The translations under genes and the position numbers were made by a program. The notes beneath the pieces are model-generated. The model was not told the DNA's origin. It saw nothing but the letters and a program-made list of their open reading frames with translations, and made no database searches. 64,000 bases of DNA from Arachidicoccus ginsenosidivorans (lineage in GTDB: Bacteria > Bacteroidota > Bacteroidia > Chitinophagales > Chitinophagaceae), in the NCBI RefSeq assembly GCF_007971385.1, contig NZ_CP042434.1, positions 3,968,001-4,032,000 of the forward strand, read 5' to 3'. This document shows positions 27,660 to 37,460 of the stretch, piece by piece; position 1 is the stretch's first letter; each line of letters starts with the position of its first letter.

Positions 27660-30600
27660 TTAAAAATTGACTTTAATATTTAAGCCAATAAAACGCTGTG
27701 ATGGATCACTAAAGTTCTCTACACCGCCATCTGGATCTGAATATTTAAATTGTTTTGCCCACATAAATACATTTTGCCCAATGGCAGAAACTGAAAAGCC
27801 TTTCGCATGAATTTTATCGTAGACACTTTTGGGGAGCGAATATGTGAGCGATACTTCCCTTATTTTAAAGAAGGTTGTACTATAAACATCCACCGGTGCA
27901 GCTGCGCCTCCCCAAGCGGTTCCTTTGTGCAGTTTGGATATATAATCCTTATAAGTAACAGGCACATCATTGGGCGCATATTTTCTGGTATCGCTGGTGA
28001 TATTGCCATAAGTATCATAAGTAGCTTCTCCCGAAACAACCTTGACGCCTTGACCAATATAATTTTTGCTGCCAGGGTTTGTGGCATCCAAATAGCGCTC
28101 GGGAGTTACAGAACCAGGGTGGTTGCCGGATAGCCACATATACATTTCTGTTGTTGTCTGTGCCAGTCCACCAGACCTGCCATCCAGTGCGATACTAAAC
28201 GACCAGTTTTTATACCTTAAGCTGGTTTCTGCGCCCCAGATCCAATCAGGATCACTGTAGCCGTATCTTGAATCATAATTGGAATATAGCGGTAAACCAT
28301 TACTATGGATGATATTGCCTTCTGGATCCTTTTGATAGTCTCTAAGAATATAGGCGTCTACACGCTGACCCACCTTTACCCAAGGTTTGTCTGCAGAGAA
28401 CTGAGGATCTAATTTGGTATAATACCTGGCATATGTTGACCAGTTAAGCGTCACATCCCAGCGCCAGTCTTTGGTTTTAACCGGCGTAATTTTAGTGAAT
28501 ACCTCCCACCCTCTTCTGGAAATTTCTTCCTGGATGTTGATGTAATTGGCTGCGTATCCTGAGGCAGCTGAAATTCCCGTTGATTTTAAGAAATCATACA
28601 TTCTTTTATCATAGTAAGAAATATCCACAGAGAGCAGATTACCAAACATGCTTGCCTCCGTGCCTACCTCAAATGTAGAGGAAGACTCCGGATGTACATT
28701 GGCACCACGAATGGTGGTAGGTAGTAATGCGGAACTTAAATCTCCCCAGCTATTATTGGTTATCCCATAAACAGTATTGATGCTATAGATATCTGCTGGG
28801 GTTTTAGAAGAGGTCCAGGAACCTCTCCATTTCCAGAAATTGAGCCAACCTGATTTGGGTAGAAGTTCGGATGCTACAAAGCTTCCTGAAACGGAAGGAT
28901 AAAGGTAGGATCTTGTTGAACTAGGTAGTGTTGAACTCCAGTCATTTCTCAAGGTCGCCTCGGCAAACAACATATCCTTCCAGGATACAGCTCCTCTACC
29001 ATAAATACTATTAACTTGTTGTTTTTTGGTCACAGAATTGACCTTCGCAGGGTTAATGGATGCTTTCAGAGAATAAAAGGCTGGAACAGAAAGGCCTCCT
29101 TGGGTCAGCGCTTCAATACCCTCATCCTGCCGGTAGTAAATAGTCCCGCCGACAAAACCGTCAATTTTAAAGTCACCCTCTTTGAATTTTGCGGTGAGTA
29201 ATAAATCATTATTGGTACTGTAGCCACGGCTTAATCCTGTATTAAAGGATCCACGGGCAGATTCGCCCCACACCTCTGTACCGCCAGGGATCACAGTTGA
29301 GGCGCCAGCTCCCTGGAAGGATCCTTCAGAAATCCGGATCTCTTGCTTGTCGCTATAAGTGTCGTATCCTGTCCTGAAAGTACCTTTCAACCAAGGGGTA
29401 AAGTCGTAGTTTAGTTCCAGGGAGCCATTAAAGATATCCCTATTGACATTATGTATTCTTTCATATCTGTCAAAATAAGGATTATTGATGCCGGCTGTAT
29501 AACTGCTGTTCTGAACTTCATTTTTGATCAGCCAGTAGTCTTTATATTGTCTGATATCATAATCCGGTGCAGACCAGACCAGCATGCTGTACATCGGATC
29601 ATATCCAGTATAACCACTAAAGCCTATATTAGGGGAGCTTTGCTTATTATAAGATAATGTAGTAGATAGGGTAAATTTATCCAGTTTGATGTCTCCGCCA
29701 ATAGAATAGCGTAGTTTGCTGTATTTGGAGTTGGGATACTGGCCCTTATTTTCAACCCAGGAGGCCGAAGCGTGAAAACTACCTAATTCGCCTTGTTGAA
29801 TCACCTGAATATTATTATTCAGAACATAACCCTGATCCAGAAAATTTCTAAAGTTGTTCTTGCCCACGGGCAGATAGGGCATTTCTTTCATGGATTTACT
29901 GATCGGATCCCATTGGATTACGGGTTGTCCTTCCATAGGAACGCCCCAAGCGCCATCACCGGTTCTGGCATAGGTATTGGTCGCTGTATTGACTACCCGG
30001 CCATAGGTAGATTGCATTTTTGGAATGGCCAAAAAGCCTGCTGTGAACATGGAACTGCTGTTGACGGTGACCGATAATCCATTTTTATTGGTCCCTTTTT
30101 TTGTGGTCACCATGATCGCCCCGCCTGCTCCCCTAAATCCATATAGTGCGGAGGCGGTGGCACCTTTTAATACTGTAATGCTTTGGATATCATCGGGGGC
30201 AATATCTCTAAGCGTCATATTACCATAGGGAACGCCATCTATGACCAGTAGTGGATTTTCCCCACGGAGCTGTATATCAGGTGCTTGCGTGAATTCTGTG
30301 CTATTTTTGACCAAAAGGCCTGCTACCCTACCGGTCAGAGAAGTTCCCACATCCACGCCTTTGACAGTTTGTAAGTCATCTCCCTGAACGGTCTGGACCG
30401 AATACCCGAGTGCCTTGGATTCTCTTTTGATTCCTAAGGCAGTCACAACAATTTGCTGTAATTCGCGCTGTTCATCCATAAGGGTAATAGTATAATCGGA
30501 TTTCCCTTCCTGGATATTAATTTCGCGTGCCTGTTTGCCAATATAAGTAATGGTGAGCACATCTCCCTGCTCGACTTGTAACCTGAAAGCGCCACGGTCA

Positions 30601-31106
30601 TTGGTAATGGCCCCTCGCCCCGTTCTTTTTATAATAACACTTGCGCCTGCAATAGGGTTGCCCAACTCATCATTTACGATACCTTGAATTTCAAGTTGCT
30701 GGATGGCAGCAAGCGCTGCGGTTGTTTGCGCAGGATAAACTGCTTTTCTTTTGATAATAATGGTATTATCTGTAATCGTATAACTTATGGGTTGTTGCTG
30801 GAATATTTTGTCCAGCACAGCTTTTACATCTTTGTTTTTGACACTTATGCTGACAGGGGTTGTACCATTTAAGGCGTCATCCGCATACAAGAAATTATAA
30901 GCTGATTGTTGGCGGATGGCTTTAAAGATCTTAGTTAGAGGAGCCTCATGCTCATGAAGCGTGATGCGCTGTGCTTTCATGTTTTTTGCGCTTACCTGAA
31001 ATACAGCTATTAATAATAGCAGAATCGTTAGCTTCATAATCCGTACGGTTTTGTTAAAGAGCGAACCTTCCCGGAGGTGGCACATCTTTTTTTGGGAGAA
31101 ATACAT
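27660..31106 (-). CDS. SusC/RagA-family TonB-dependent transporter with STN domain
   Basis: 1148 residues. A signal peptide (MKLTILLLLIAVFQVSAKN) is followed by an STN (secretin/TonB N-terminal) domain (ITLHEHEAPLTKIFKAIRQQ), a carboxypeptidase-like beta-sandwich (IQGIVNDELGNPIAGASV), the plug domain with RGENPLLVIDGVPYGNM, and a long beta-barrel ending RFIGLNIKVNF. The STN domain is expected to contact the FecR anti-sigma factor, so this protein is both transporter and sensor. The neighbouring sigma/FecR genes upstream agree. The start is ambiguous: 31037 begins directly at the signal peptide. Confidence 0.95.
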   Translation of the reverse strand: MYFSQKKMCHLREGSLFNKTVRIMKLTILLLLIAVFQVSAKNMKAQRITLHEHEAPLTKIFKAIRQQSAYNFLYADDALNGTTPVSISVKNKDVKAVLDKIFQQQPISYTITDNTIIIKRKAVYPAQTTAALAAIQQLEIQGIVNDELGNPIAGASVIIKRTGRGAITNDRGAFRLQVEQGDVLTITYIGKQAREINIQEGKSDYTITLMDEQRELQQIVVTALGIKRESKALGYSVQTVQGDDLQTVKGVDVGTSLTGRVAGLLVKNSTEFTQAPDIQLRGENPLLVIDGVPYGNMTLRDIAPDDIQSITVLKGATASALYGFRGAGGAIMVTTKKGTNKNGLSVTVNSSSMFTAGFLAIPKMQSTYGRVVNTATNTYARTGDGAWGVPMEGQPVIQWDPISKSMKEMPYLPVGKNNFRNFLDQGYVLNNNIQVIQQGELGSFHASASWVENKGQYPNSKYSKLRYSIGGDIKLDKFTLSTTLSYNKQSSPNIGFSGYTGYDPMYSMLVWSAPDYDIRQYKDYWLIKNEVQNSSYTAGINNPYFDRYERIHNVNRDIFNGSLELNYDFTPWLKGTFRTGYDTYSDKQEIRISEGSFQGAGASTVIPGGTEVWGESARGSFNTGLSRGYSTNNDLLLTAKFKEGDFKIDGFVGGTIYYRQDEGIEALTQGGLSVPAFYSLKASINPAKVNSVTKKQQVNSIYGRGAVSWKDMLFAEATLRNDWSSTLPSSTRSYLYPSVSGSFVASELLPKSGWLNFWKWRGSWTSSKTPADIYSINTVYGITNNSWGDLSSALLPTTIRGANVHPESSSTFEVGTEASMFGNLLSVDISYYDKRMYDFLKSTGISAASGYAANYINIQEEISRRGWEVFTKITPVKTKDWRWDVTLNWSTYARYYTKLDPQFSADKPWVKVGQRVDAYILRDYQKDPEGNIIHSNGLPLYSNYDSRYGYSDPDWIWGAETSLRYKNWSFSIALDGRSGGLAQTTTEMYMWLSGNHPGSVTPERYLDATNPGSKNYIGQGVKVVSGEATYDTYGNITSDTRKYAPNDVPVTYKDYISKLHKGTAWGGAAAPVDVYSTTFFKIREVSLTYSLPKSVYDKIHAKGFSVSAIGQNVFMWAKQFKYSDPDGGVENFSDPSQRFIGLNIKVNF

Positions 31107-31304
31107 AGATTTGTGAAAGTTTAGATGAATAAATAAGCCTGTTTAGACGCATGCTTTTGAAAATCTGAATCCGACCGGGAACTGTTGGCGCAGGACCCGG
31201 TCTTCTTTTGTCTTTACTTATCAGTAAAATAAAACGAAGTCGAATAACTTAACCGGCCCTTATTTTTAGCCGAATACCATATTTAAATAGATTTTGCATC
31301 ATTT

Positions 31305-32498
31305 TTATTTATTAGTTACGATAATTGTTTTGCCTTCAATGGAATAATGTACCTCATTGGTAAGGGATAGTAAAGCAAATACTTTTGAAACGGGTAATTG
31401 CTTAGATATCTGGCCTGTAAAAACGGGATTTTTCGGGCTTTTATATTCAATATCAGCGTCATACCATCGGGATATTAGCCGTAAAATGGATTTAAGATCG
31501 GTGCTGTGGAAAACAAAGAAACCGTCCTTCCAGCCGGTAACCTGTTCCAGGTCAGGATGAAGGTTTAAGGTAAGCTTTCCTGATGGGTGTAAGGCGGACT
31601 GTTGGCCTGGCACAAGAATCGTTTGCTGATCTGCATTATGATTTGCTATTACTTTTACCCTACCTTCTAATAAGGTCGTTTTGGTAACTGGCTCGTCCTG
31701 ATAGGCATTCACATCAAAGTGGGTACCTAAGACCTGAACTGTTTGTTGGGCGGTATGCACTAGGAAAGGCTTCGCCGCATTTTTGGCCACTTCGAAATAA
31801 GCCTCTCCTTTTAAGACGACCTCTCTGGTGGCCCCTTTGAAGGTAGTGGGGTACTTTAATACAGAAGCTGCATTTAACCATACTTTGGTGCCGTCAGCTA
31901 AAGTGATCCGATAGGTGCCGCCTCGAGGTGTGCTGATTTGGTTGAAAACAACGGTTGCATTTATCGCAGAATTCGTTCTGTTATAAGTTAGCTGACCATT
32001 CGCTAATTTTTGTATATCAATTCCGCCTTGTTTGGCAATGGAGCCATTTTGAAGACTATCCAAAATAACAACAGAGCCATCAGCCAAAGTCAACCTGGCT
32101 TTATTGCCTCCAGGCGCAAGATCCGCATTAATTGACGTAGCTTGTAAAGCCACTTTTGCATTGTTTTTAGTGTTTGAACGCTGATGCAAATAAAAATACC
32201 CCAAACCACAAATTGAAATAAGCAGGGCAATGGCTGCGGCGTAATTTTTCCAGGGGCTGATTTTTTTTCTGGGCACCTGAATATCTTTGCGGTTAAGCAG
32301 TTTTTCATAAATTCTTCTGGAAATCACTTCTTCTGAAGACTGATCGTCATTTTGCGTGGCAGAAACCAGGGGCTCTACCGTTGTTTGACTGTCATCATGC
32401 GTGTGATACCAATTGTTTAAAGCAATTAACTCCTCTTTACTTATCGTAGCAGCCAAGTACTTTTCAATTAAATCCAGGATGTGTTGGGGTATTTCCAT
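31305..32498 (-). CDS. FecR-type anti-sigma factor
   Basis: FecR proteins span the inner membrane and hold or activate an ECF sigma factor in response to the transporter. From ATG 32498 (MEIPQHILDLIEKYL) the protein has about 397 residues: a cytoplasmic sigma-binding domain, a membrane helix (NYAAAIALLISICGLGYFYL), a FecR domain (STPRGGTYRITLADGTKVWL), and a C-terminal DUF4974 (STN-like) domain. An upstream ATG at 32519 is less typical. It follows the sigma gene by 72 bp and precedes susC by about 200 bp. Confidence 0.93.
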   Translation of the reverse strand: MEIPQHILDLIEKYLAATISKEELIALNNWYHTHDDSQTTVEPLVSATQNDDQSSEEVISRRIYEKLLNRKDIQVPRKKISPWKNYAAAIALLISICGLGYFYLHQRSNTKNNAKVALQATSINADLAPGGNKARLTLADGSVVILDSLQNGSIAKQGGIDIQKLANGQLTYNRTNSAINATVVFNQISTPRGGTYRITLADGTKVWLNAASVLKYPTTFKGATREVVLKGEAYFEVAKNAAKPFLVHTAQQTVQVLGTHFDVNAYQDEPVTKTTLLEGRVKVIANHNADQQTILVPGQQSALHPSGKLTLNLHPDLEQVTGWKDGFFVFHSTDLKSILRLISRWYDADIEYKSPKNPVFTGQISKQLPVSKVFALLSLTNEVHYSIEGKTIIVTNK

Positions 32499-32570
32499 AT
32501 AAGTAAGTATAACTAACAAGCGTTTTCACCTACTCAATTCAAAAAAAAATAACTTGACCTCAATAAATGC

Positions 32571-33143
32571 TCATATAAAGAGCAATAAGATAAACTGCAT
32601 AAAAGATCTGCTGGCCAGTTTAAGAATTTTTAAAGCTTTATGTATTTGATTATCAACCGTTTTTGGAGTGATATGTAACTTGGCCGCAATTTGCTTCGTT
32701 GCCATTCCTTCATTTCTGCTATACTTAAAAATAAGTTTGCATTTTTCAGGGAGTTTTTCAATCTCCAATTCCAGCAGTTGTAATATCTGCTTGTTTTGAA
32801 AGGTGGATTCTGGGGTTAGTTGAGATACGGTACTATTTTTTAGCCTTTGACCATAATTTCGGCTGAGGGTTTTTTTCCGAATGGCGGTAAGTACCAGATA
32901 TTTAGCTGCGGTTGCCAGATAGTTTTCCAGTGTTTCGATCTGAACGTAACCTCTATTGGCCCAGAGGCTGGCAAATACTTCCTGCGCAATATCCTCGGAC
33001 TGAGCGCCATCACACATACGGTTATAGGCAATAATATATATCTTTTTCCAATACCTGTTATAAATCTCCGTAAAGGCCATACGATCCCCCTGCTGTAAAC
33101 CTGTCAGCAATTCCTGATTGGTATAATGCGTATAAGTCCGCAT
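32571..33143 (-). CDS. ECF-type RNA polymerase sigma factor
   Basis: 190 residues with sigma region 2 (EDIAQEVFASLWANRGYV) and region 4 (ATKQIAAKLHITPKTVDNQI), and no other domain. The gene order sigma-FecR-SusC-SusD is a standard Bacteroidota trans-envelope signalling unit, so it probably drives the downstream susCD genes. A C-terminal hydrophobic tail (SFMQFILLLFI) is unusual but has been seen in this group. Confidence 0.93.
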   Translation of the reverse strand: MRTYTHYTNQELLTGLQQGDRMAFTEIYNRYWKKIYIIAYNRMCDGAQSEDIAQEVFASLWANRGYVQIETLENYLATAAKYLVLTAIRKKTLSRNYGQRLKNSTVSQLTPESTFQNKQILQLLELEIEKLPEKCKLIFKYSRNEGMATKQIAAKLHITPKTVDNQIHKALKILKLASRSFMQFILLLFI

Positions 33144-33192
33144 GCCTTGTTAGTTATTTAGATGTATTTCTAAGACTGATTTTTGATGACAA

Positions 33193-33200
33193 CAAACTTA
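33193..33200 (-). promoter_or_regulatory. -7 box upstream of the ECF sigma gene
   Basis: On the minus strand this reads TAAGTTTG, an exact TAnnTTTG match 50 bp before the sigma ATG. No good -33 TTG was found. Confidence 0.4.
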
Positions 33201-33277
33201 CTAAAATTAATTGGATAGCTAAAAAACTTCTTATAAGCGGCAAAATAAAATTAAAGGAAATATTTAAAAAATGATTT

Positions 33278-33317
33278 GTACTTATAAAGATGCAAACCTT
33301 TGCATCCTTATAAGTAC
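33278..33317 (-). terminator. 40-bp near-perfect palindrome, probable mutS-like gene terminator
   Basis: GTACTTATAA, a mismatched base, GATGCAAA, CC, TTTGCATC, a mismatched base, TTATAAGTAC. On the minus strand it is followed within a few bases by TTTTTT, consistent with termination of the gene ending at 33420. Confidence 0.75.
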
Positions 33318-33419
33318 TCGAAGTGTAAATTTAATAATTGCTGAACTGTATTGATTAATAAAACGCCGTTGTTAAGGATGGGATACAGCTCATTTTATAA
33401 AGATCAGATTTGAGCAAAA

Positions 33420-35288
33420 TCAGGTAATCCCCATTTGACGCATTAGTGTTGAGGCATTCATATTCTGGCAAACTCCGTCCCTATATTGATAGCTAAAAAT
33501 CATTTTATCTCCTTGCATATCAATTTCAAAGGCGATGTTTTTAATGGATTCAGGATAGTTATTTGCCAGCGAGGTAAGTTCGATATCATGTGTAGCAATC
33601 AGCCCCCTACCCTCGTTTTGAATAATATTTTTAATCAATGCTGCAGAACCCAGGTGTTGGTCGCGTGAATTCGTGCCTTTTAAGATTTCGTCCAACATGA
33701 TATAAATCTGATTACCTGAGCGAATCTGCTCCATTATCCATTGCAATTTTTTAAGCTCTGCATAGAAAAATGAGGTATGTGTAAACAAGGAATCATGGGT
33801 ACGCATACTCGTATATAAATTGACAGGTGTAATGACCATGGCCTTTGCTGCCACATTAGCACCTGCCATGGAAAGCACCATATTGAGTCCAATCATTCTA
33901 AGGAATGTGCTTTTGCCCGCCATATTAGCGCCAGTAATTAAAAACAGGTTCAGTTTAGCTGGCTGGTCAATACTGTTGGGAATGGAAGGCGCAGGGTATA
34001 ATAAAGGGTGTATTCCGTCTTGAATATTTAGCAAAAAATCTTTCTCATTTACCCGGTCTTGGATATCAGGTGTCCGGTAATCCGGATGATTGAAGTTGTA
34101 AATTGCCAGGCTGATCAAAGCGTCCAGTTCGCTGCTGATCCTGATCCAATCAGCAAACTGATCGCTAAATAATTGCTTCCATTTTTCTATTCTGTATAGG
34201 CAATTTAAATCCCAGAGGAGCAATCCATTCAGCACGACGTTCATAATTATGTTTAGCCGGTTATCCAGTGCATTAATCAATTTAAGGAATTTTTCAAAAG
34301 AGCCTTTGCCCGTTTGCTCCTTTTTTATATTTAATTGCAAATTGTCCAGACCGGTTTCATTAAAAGAATGCTGGATAAATAGATCAATCAGGTGATGGTA
34401 TTTTTTCAAAGTGCCGGCTCTTTTGCTAATCAGCATGTGGCTTTCACTAATTCGACCATTTTGTTTACCAGTTATGCCAAGTTGTATTAATGAAAGACCA
34501 ATTGCCGGCCATGCAGGAAATGGCCCAAACATATAAATTAGCCAGGCCAGCACCGTTAGTATTGGAAGTATGCTTAAGATTAATTTCCAAAATTTATCAG
34601 GAAAGTAAACAGGGGGAATTTGTAACCAATCTTCAATATTTTTTCTGTCAGCCGGATCCTCCTCATTTATAGAGCCGACTATTTGAAAACGTTGGCACCA
34701 CAAAGGCGCTTTTTCAATGGCCGCTACCATGGATTGTCTGTCCCGGATTACCTGGCCATTTTGCGCTGGCTCAGCCATGAAATTCCCTAGTGTGCCCTTT
34801 CCTGCTATTGTAACTGTCCTGTTGATTCTTTGAAATAAAGATTTTGGTCCAAAAAGATCCAGATCGAATGCAAAAGGATGGTCCGGACTTGCGATTCCTG
34901 CTCCGCCGTCAAAGTGTTCAAACTGGCCCTTTAAACCTAATATCTCTGCTTCATTTATTTGCTTTCGTTTGGATTGATAAGCTTCAGCCTCCTGTAAATC
35001 CCCTGATTTGCGCAGTAAAAAGATGAACAGGATCAGCAATATGATAAAAGCTAGCCACCAAAAAACGGCCCCATAAGTTCTAAATAAACGATAAATGCAA
35101 ACAATAATAGCGAGGCCGGTTGCCAGTCTGCCCATGGCGATCATTCTGATTTTTTGCTGCAGTTTTTTGAGTAACGATTTACTCTCTGATAATTGTTGAT
35201 TATAAAAGCCCATAGACTCAGATTGATTGTCTTTGTCAGTAGCTTGACCAGGCGTCTCTATGTTAATTGATGGGTCCGTTAATGCCAT
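33420..35288 (-). CDS. MutS-like ATPase with membrane helices
   Basis: 622 residues. The C-terminal half is a MutS family ATPase: Walker A TGANMAGKST, Walker B LDEILKGTNS, then ATHDIELTSLA. The N-terminal half has a basic region and hydrophobic stretches (LATGLAIIVCIY, WWLAFIILLILFIFLL and WKLILSILPILTVLAWLIYM). The mismatch-recognition domain of MutS and the Smr domain of MutS2 are both absent. The family is a Bacteroidota membrane-linked MutS paralogue of unknown role; it should not be called a mismatch-repair protein from sequence alone. ATG 35288 gives a long acidic lead-in; M26 is an alternative. Confidence 0.87.
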   Translation of the reverse strand: MALTDPSINIETPGQATDKDNQSESMGFYNQQLSESKSLLKKLQQKIRMIAMGRLATGLAIIVCIYRLFRTYGAVFWWLAFIILLILFIFLLRKSGDLQEAEAYQSKRKQINEAEILGLKGQFEHFDGGAGIASPDHPFAFDLDLFGPKSLFQRINRTVTIAGKGTLGNFMAEPAQNGQVIRDRQSMVAAIEKAPLWCQRFQIVGSINEEDPADRKNIEDWLQIPPVYFPDKFWKLILSILPILTVLAWLIYMFGPFPAWPAIGLSLIQLGITGKQNGRISESHMLISKRAGTLKKYHHLIDLFIQHSFNETGLDNLQLNIKKEQTGKGSFEKFLKLINALDNRLNIIMNVVLNGLLLWDLNCLYRIEKWKQLFSDQFADWIRISSELDALISLAIYNFNHPDYRTPDIQDRVNEKDFLLNIQDGIHPLLYPAPSIPNSIDQPAKLNLFLITGANMAGKSTFLRMIGLNMVLSMAGANVAAKAMVITPVNLYTSMRTHDSLFTHTSFFYAELKKLQWIMEQIRSGNQIYIMLDEILKGTNSRDQHLGSAALIKNIIQNEGRGLIATHDIELTSLANNYPESIKNIAFEIDMQGDKMIFSYQYRDGVCQNMNASTLMRQMGIT

Positions 35289-35658
35289 AAATAATTTTAT
35301 TTACTTTTTTTTAAGATGCCGCCTAATAATGATAGTAAGATCGCCCACTTCGTTTTTTTTATTTACGATAAGTGGATTTTGGCTATTTATCTTGCCAAAA
35401 GCATCTCTACAAAGAAAGCGAATCCCAGGCATATAGTAGGATTTTTCATCTGTTTTTGCATTCTGTGCCCTAGTTTAGGTGGGGAAGCAATGGGGTTACA
35501 TTGAATTCAAGGCAGCAATCAAAGTGAATCTGGATATTCAGCACTTTGTTAACAATACAGACATTTTCCAATTGTTTTTTATCTTTAAATCGGCTAAAGC
35601 GTTATAGCCTTAAATAATAAATCACATTCACTGATCGCATAATTTTAAAAGCTTTACT
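35289..35658. other. Divergent intergenic region
   Basis: Holds the promoters of the mutS-like and esterase genes. A 62-codon plus-strand frame at 35316-35504 has no recognisable homology and was not called as a gene. Confidence 0.4.
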
Positions 35659-37245
35659 ATGTCCTGGATTTCTACTCTGCTGAGCGCTATTCAAAATAAT
35701 AGACATTCCTACTTTGTATATAGCCGTAAATTAACAGGCACCTTACTGCTTATTGCATTCAGTGTAGTGACATCATTTGGGCAAAAAAAACAGCCCTATT
35801 ACCAAATAACGCCAGTGGTCCGTACAGAAAACGGCTTTATTGAAGGTGCGCAGGAAGAACAATGCTTTGTATTTAAAGGGATTCCATATGAAGCACCTAG
35901 AACAGGTGCTGCTCGTTTTATGGCGCCCAGAGTGCATAGCGACTGGAAGGATACACTTAAATGCCTGACTTTTGGATCCGAATCAGCCCAGCCAGGTTCC
36001 AATGAGCATCCACTCAGAGGAAGTGAGGACGGGCTCTATTTAAATGTATATACCCCGTCTTTGTCCACTAAGGCTAAATTGCCCGTTCTGGTGTGGGTCC
36101 ATGGAGGATCCATGGTATCAGGCTCAGGCAATGGCATGAATGGGCATGCTTTTGCTGATAAGGATTCCATCGTTACCATTACAATCAATTACCGTTTAGG
36201 CGTCTTTGGTTTTATGTATTTAGGTGATCTGGGGCCACAATATAAGACTTCCGGTAACAATGGGCTTTTGGATCTGATCCAGGCATTAAAGTGGGTACGA
36301 GCCAATATCCGCCGCTTTGGAGGAGACCCTTCCAGCGTCACCGTAATGGGGGAATCAGCAGGAGCAAAACTTTCCAGTGCACTCATTGTGGCGCCAAAGG
36401 CCAAAGGTTTGTATTCGGGCATTATTCTGGAAAGCGGCGGCTTTCAGTGTATACGAGATACCGTTACGGCAAAACTGATTCGCAAAAGAGTGATGGAGCA
36501 GTTGGGGATTACCAATCCAAAAGACCTACTAGAACAACCAACCGATAAACTTATTGCTGCTGAACGAGCCGTTTTAGGCGGTGCAAAAGGTACCAATTAT
36601 TTTGGTCCTGTGATGGATGGACGCATTATTACTGGCAATCCTTATCGTTATGTACAAAAAGACGGACGTAATATAGTCCATTATCTGATTGGTGCAAATC
36701 AGCATGAAAGCAAAATCTTTATGGACATGGATAGCAGATTATATCACCCTGATGCAAAGGTAATTTATGATTGGTTTGGTATTAATTATCCATATTGTCT
36801 GTCTGATATTGCAAAAGCCCGGCAAAGACTAGGGCCTGGAAAACATGCAGATAGCCTGGCTGTGGCTAGTGTGCTTTCAGAATATATGTATCAGATGCAT
36901 GCGAGCCGCATGGCCTTGACATTATCTAAGGCAGGCAGGTCCATCTGGTTTTACCGGTTTCAATATCCGCCGGCCAATCACGGCTCTGAACTTAATTATA
37001 TCTGGTATGATCCTGCAAAAGGTCATTTAAAACCTGAAGCAGCTGCTTTTGCCCACAAAATTCATCAGTATTGGGTGCAATTTATTCGCAGTGGCCGTCC
37101 CGGAATGGTAGATAATATCAATTGGGGCCCATTTACGACTAGTAGTCAAAACGTTATGCTGTTAAATAAGTCGTTCAGTTTACAAAAAAATAAGAATTTA
37201 TTTAACAATCCTAGACAGCCTTCTGCCTGTTTTTTGCTAAAGTAG
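35659..37245 (+). CDS. Secreted carboxylesterase (type B family)
   Basis: 528 residues with a signal segment (LTGTLLLIAFSVVTSFGQ) and a type-B carboxylesterase fold. Seen: the oxyanion-hole segment VWVHGGSMVSGSG, GNNGLLDLIQALKWVRANI, the nucleophile elbow GESAGA, an acidic residue candidate in HESKIF, and the catalytic histidine in NHGSELNYIW. Predicted periplasmic or secreted ester hydrolase with unknown substrate. Alone on its strand before glmS. Confidence 0.9.
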   Translation: MSWISTLLSAIQNNRHSYFVYSRKLTGTLLLIAFSVVTSFGQKKQPYYQITPVVRTENGFIEGAQEEQCFVFKGIPYEAPRTGAARFMAPRVHSDWKDTLKCLTFGSESAQPGSNEHPLRGSEDGLYLNVYTPSLSTKAKLPVLVWVHGGSMVSGSGNGMNGHAFADKDSIVTITINYRLGVFGFMYLGDLGPQYKTSGNNGLLDLIQALKWVRANIRRFGGDPSSVTVMGESAGAKLSSALIVAPKAKGLYSGIILESGGFQCIRDTVTAKLIRKRVMEQLGITNPKDLLEQPTDKLIAAERAVLGGAKGTNYFGPVMDGRIITGNPYRYVQKDGRNIVHYLIGANQHESKIFMDMDSRLYHPDAKVIYDWFGINYPYCLSDIAKARQRLGPGKHADSLAVASVLSEYMYQMHASRMALTLSKAGRSIWFYRFQYPPANHGSELNYIWYDPAKGHLKPEAAAFAHKIHQYWVQFIRSGRPGMVDNINWGPFTTSSQNVMLLNKSFSLQKNKNLFNNPRQPSACFLLK

Positions 37246-37288
37246 AAAAATTTACTAGCCAGGCAGTTAAATATTTATGCCATAAAAG

Positions 37289-37308
37289 TGCAGGGGACCT
37301 GCATTTTT
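37289..37308 (+). terminator. Short terminator after the carboxylesterase gene
   Basis: TGCAGG, GGA, CCTGCA form a 6-bp stem, followed by TTTTT. Short but well placed, 44 bp after the stop codon. Confidence 0.6.
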
Positions 37309-37421
37309 CCGGACTTTTGGTTCGGGGATGTCGTATAAATACGACTCAGATAACAAATAATCATTATCCAAAAACCTTGATATTAAATACAGAATTTTTT
37401 ACGCAAACGATTGATTTCAGT

Positions 37422-37429
37422 TACATTTG
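37422..37429 (+). promoter_or_regulatory. -7 box of glmS
   Basis: TACATTTG is an exact TAnnTTTG match 31 bp before the ATG. The following GCAG matches the context of the boxes at 63941 (TATTTTTGCAG) and 59729 (TATATTTGCACG). Confidence 0.6.
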
Positions 37430-37460
37430 CAGTCCGTTAAACAACTAAAAGAATTTATTT

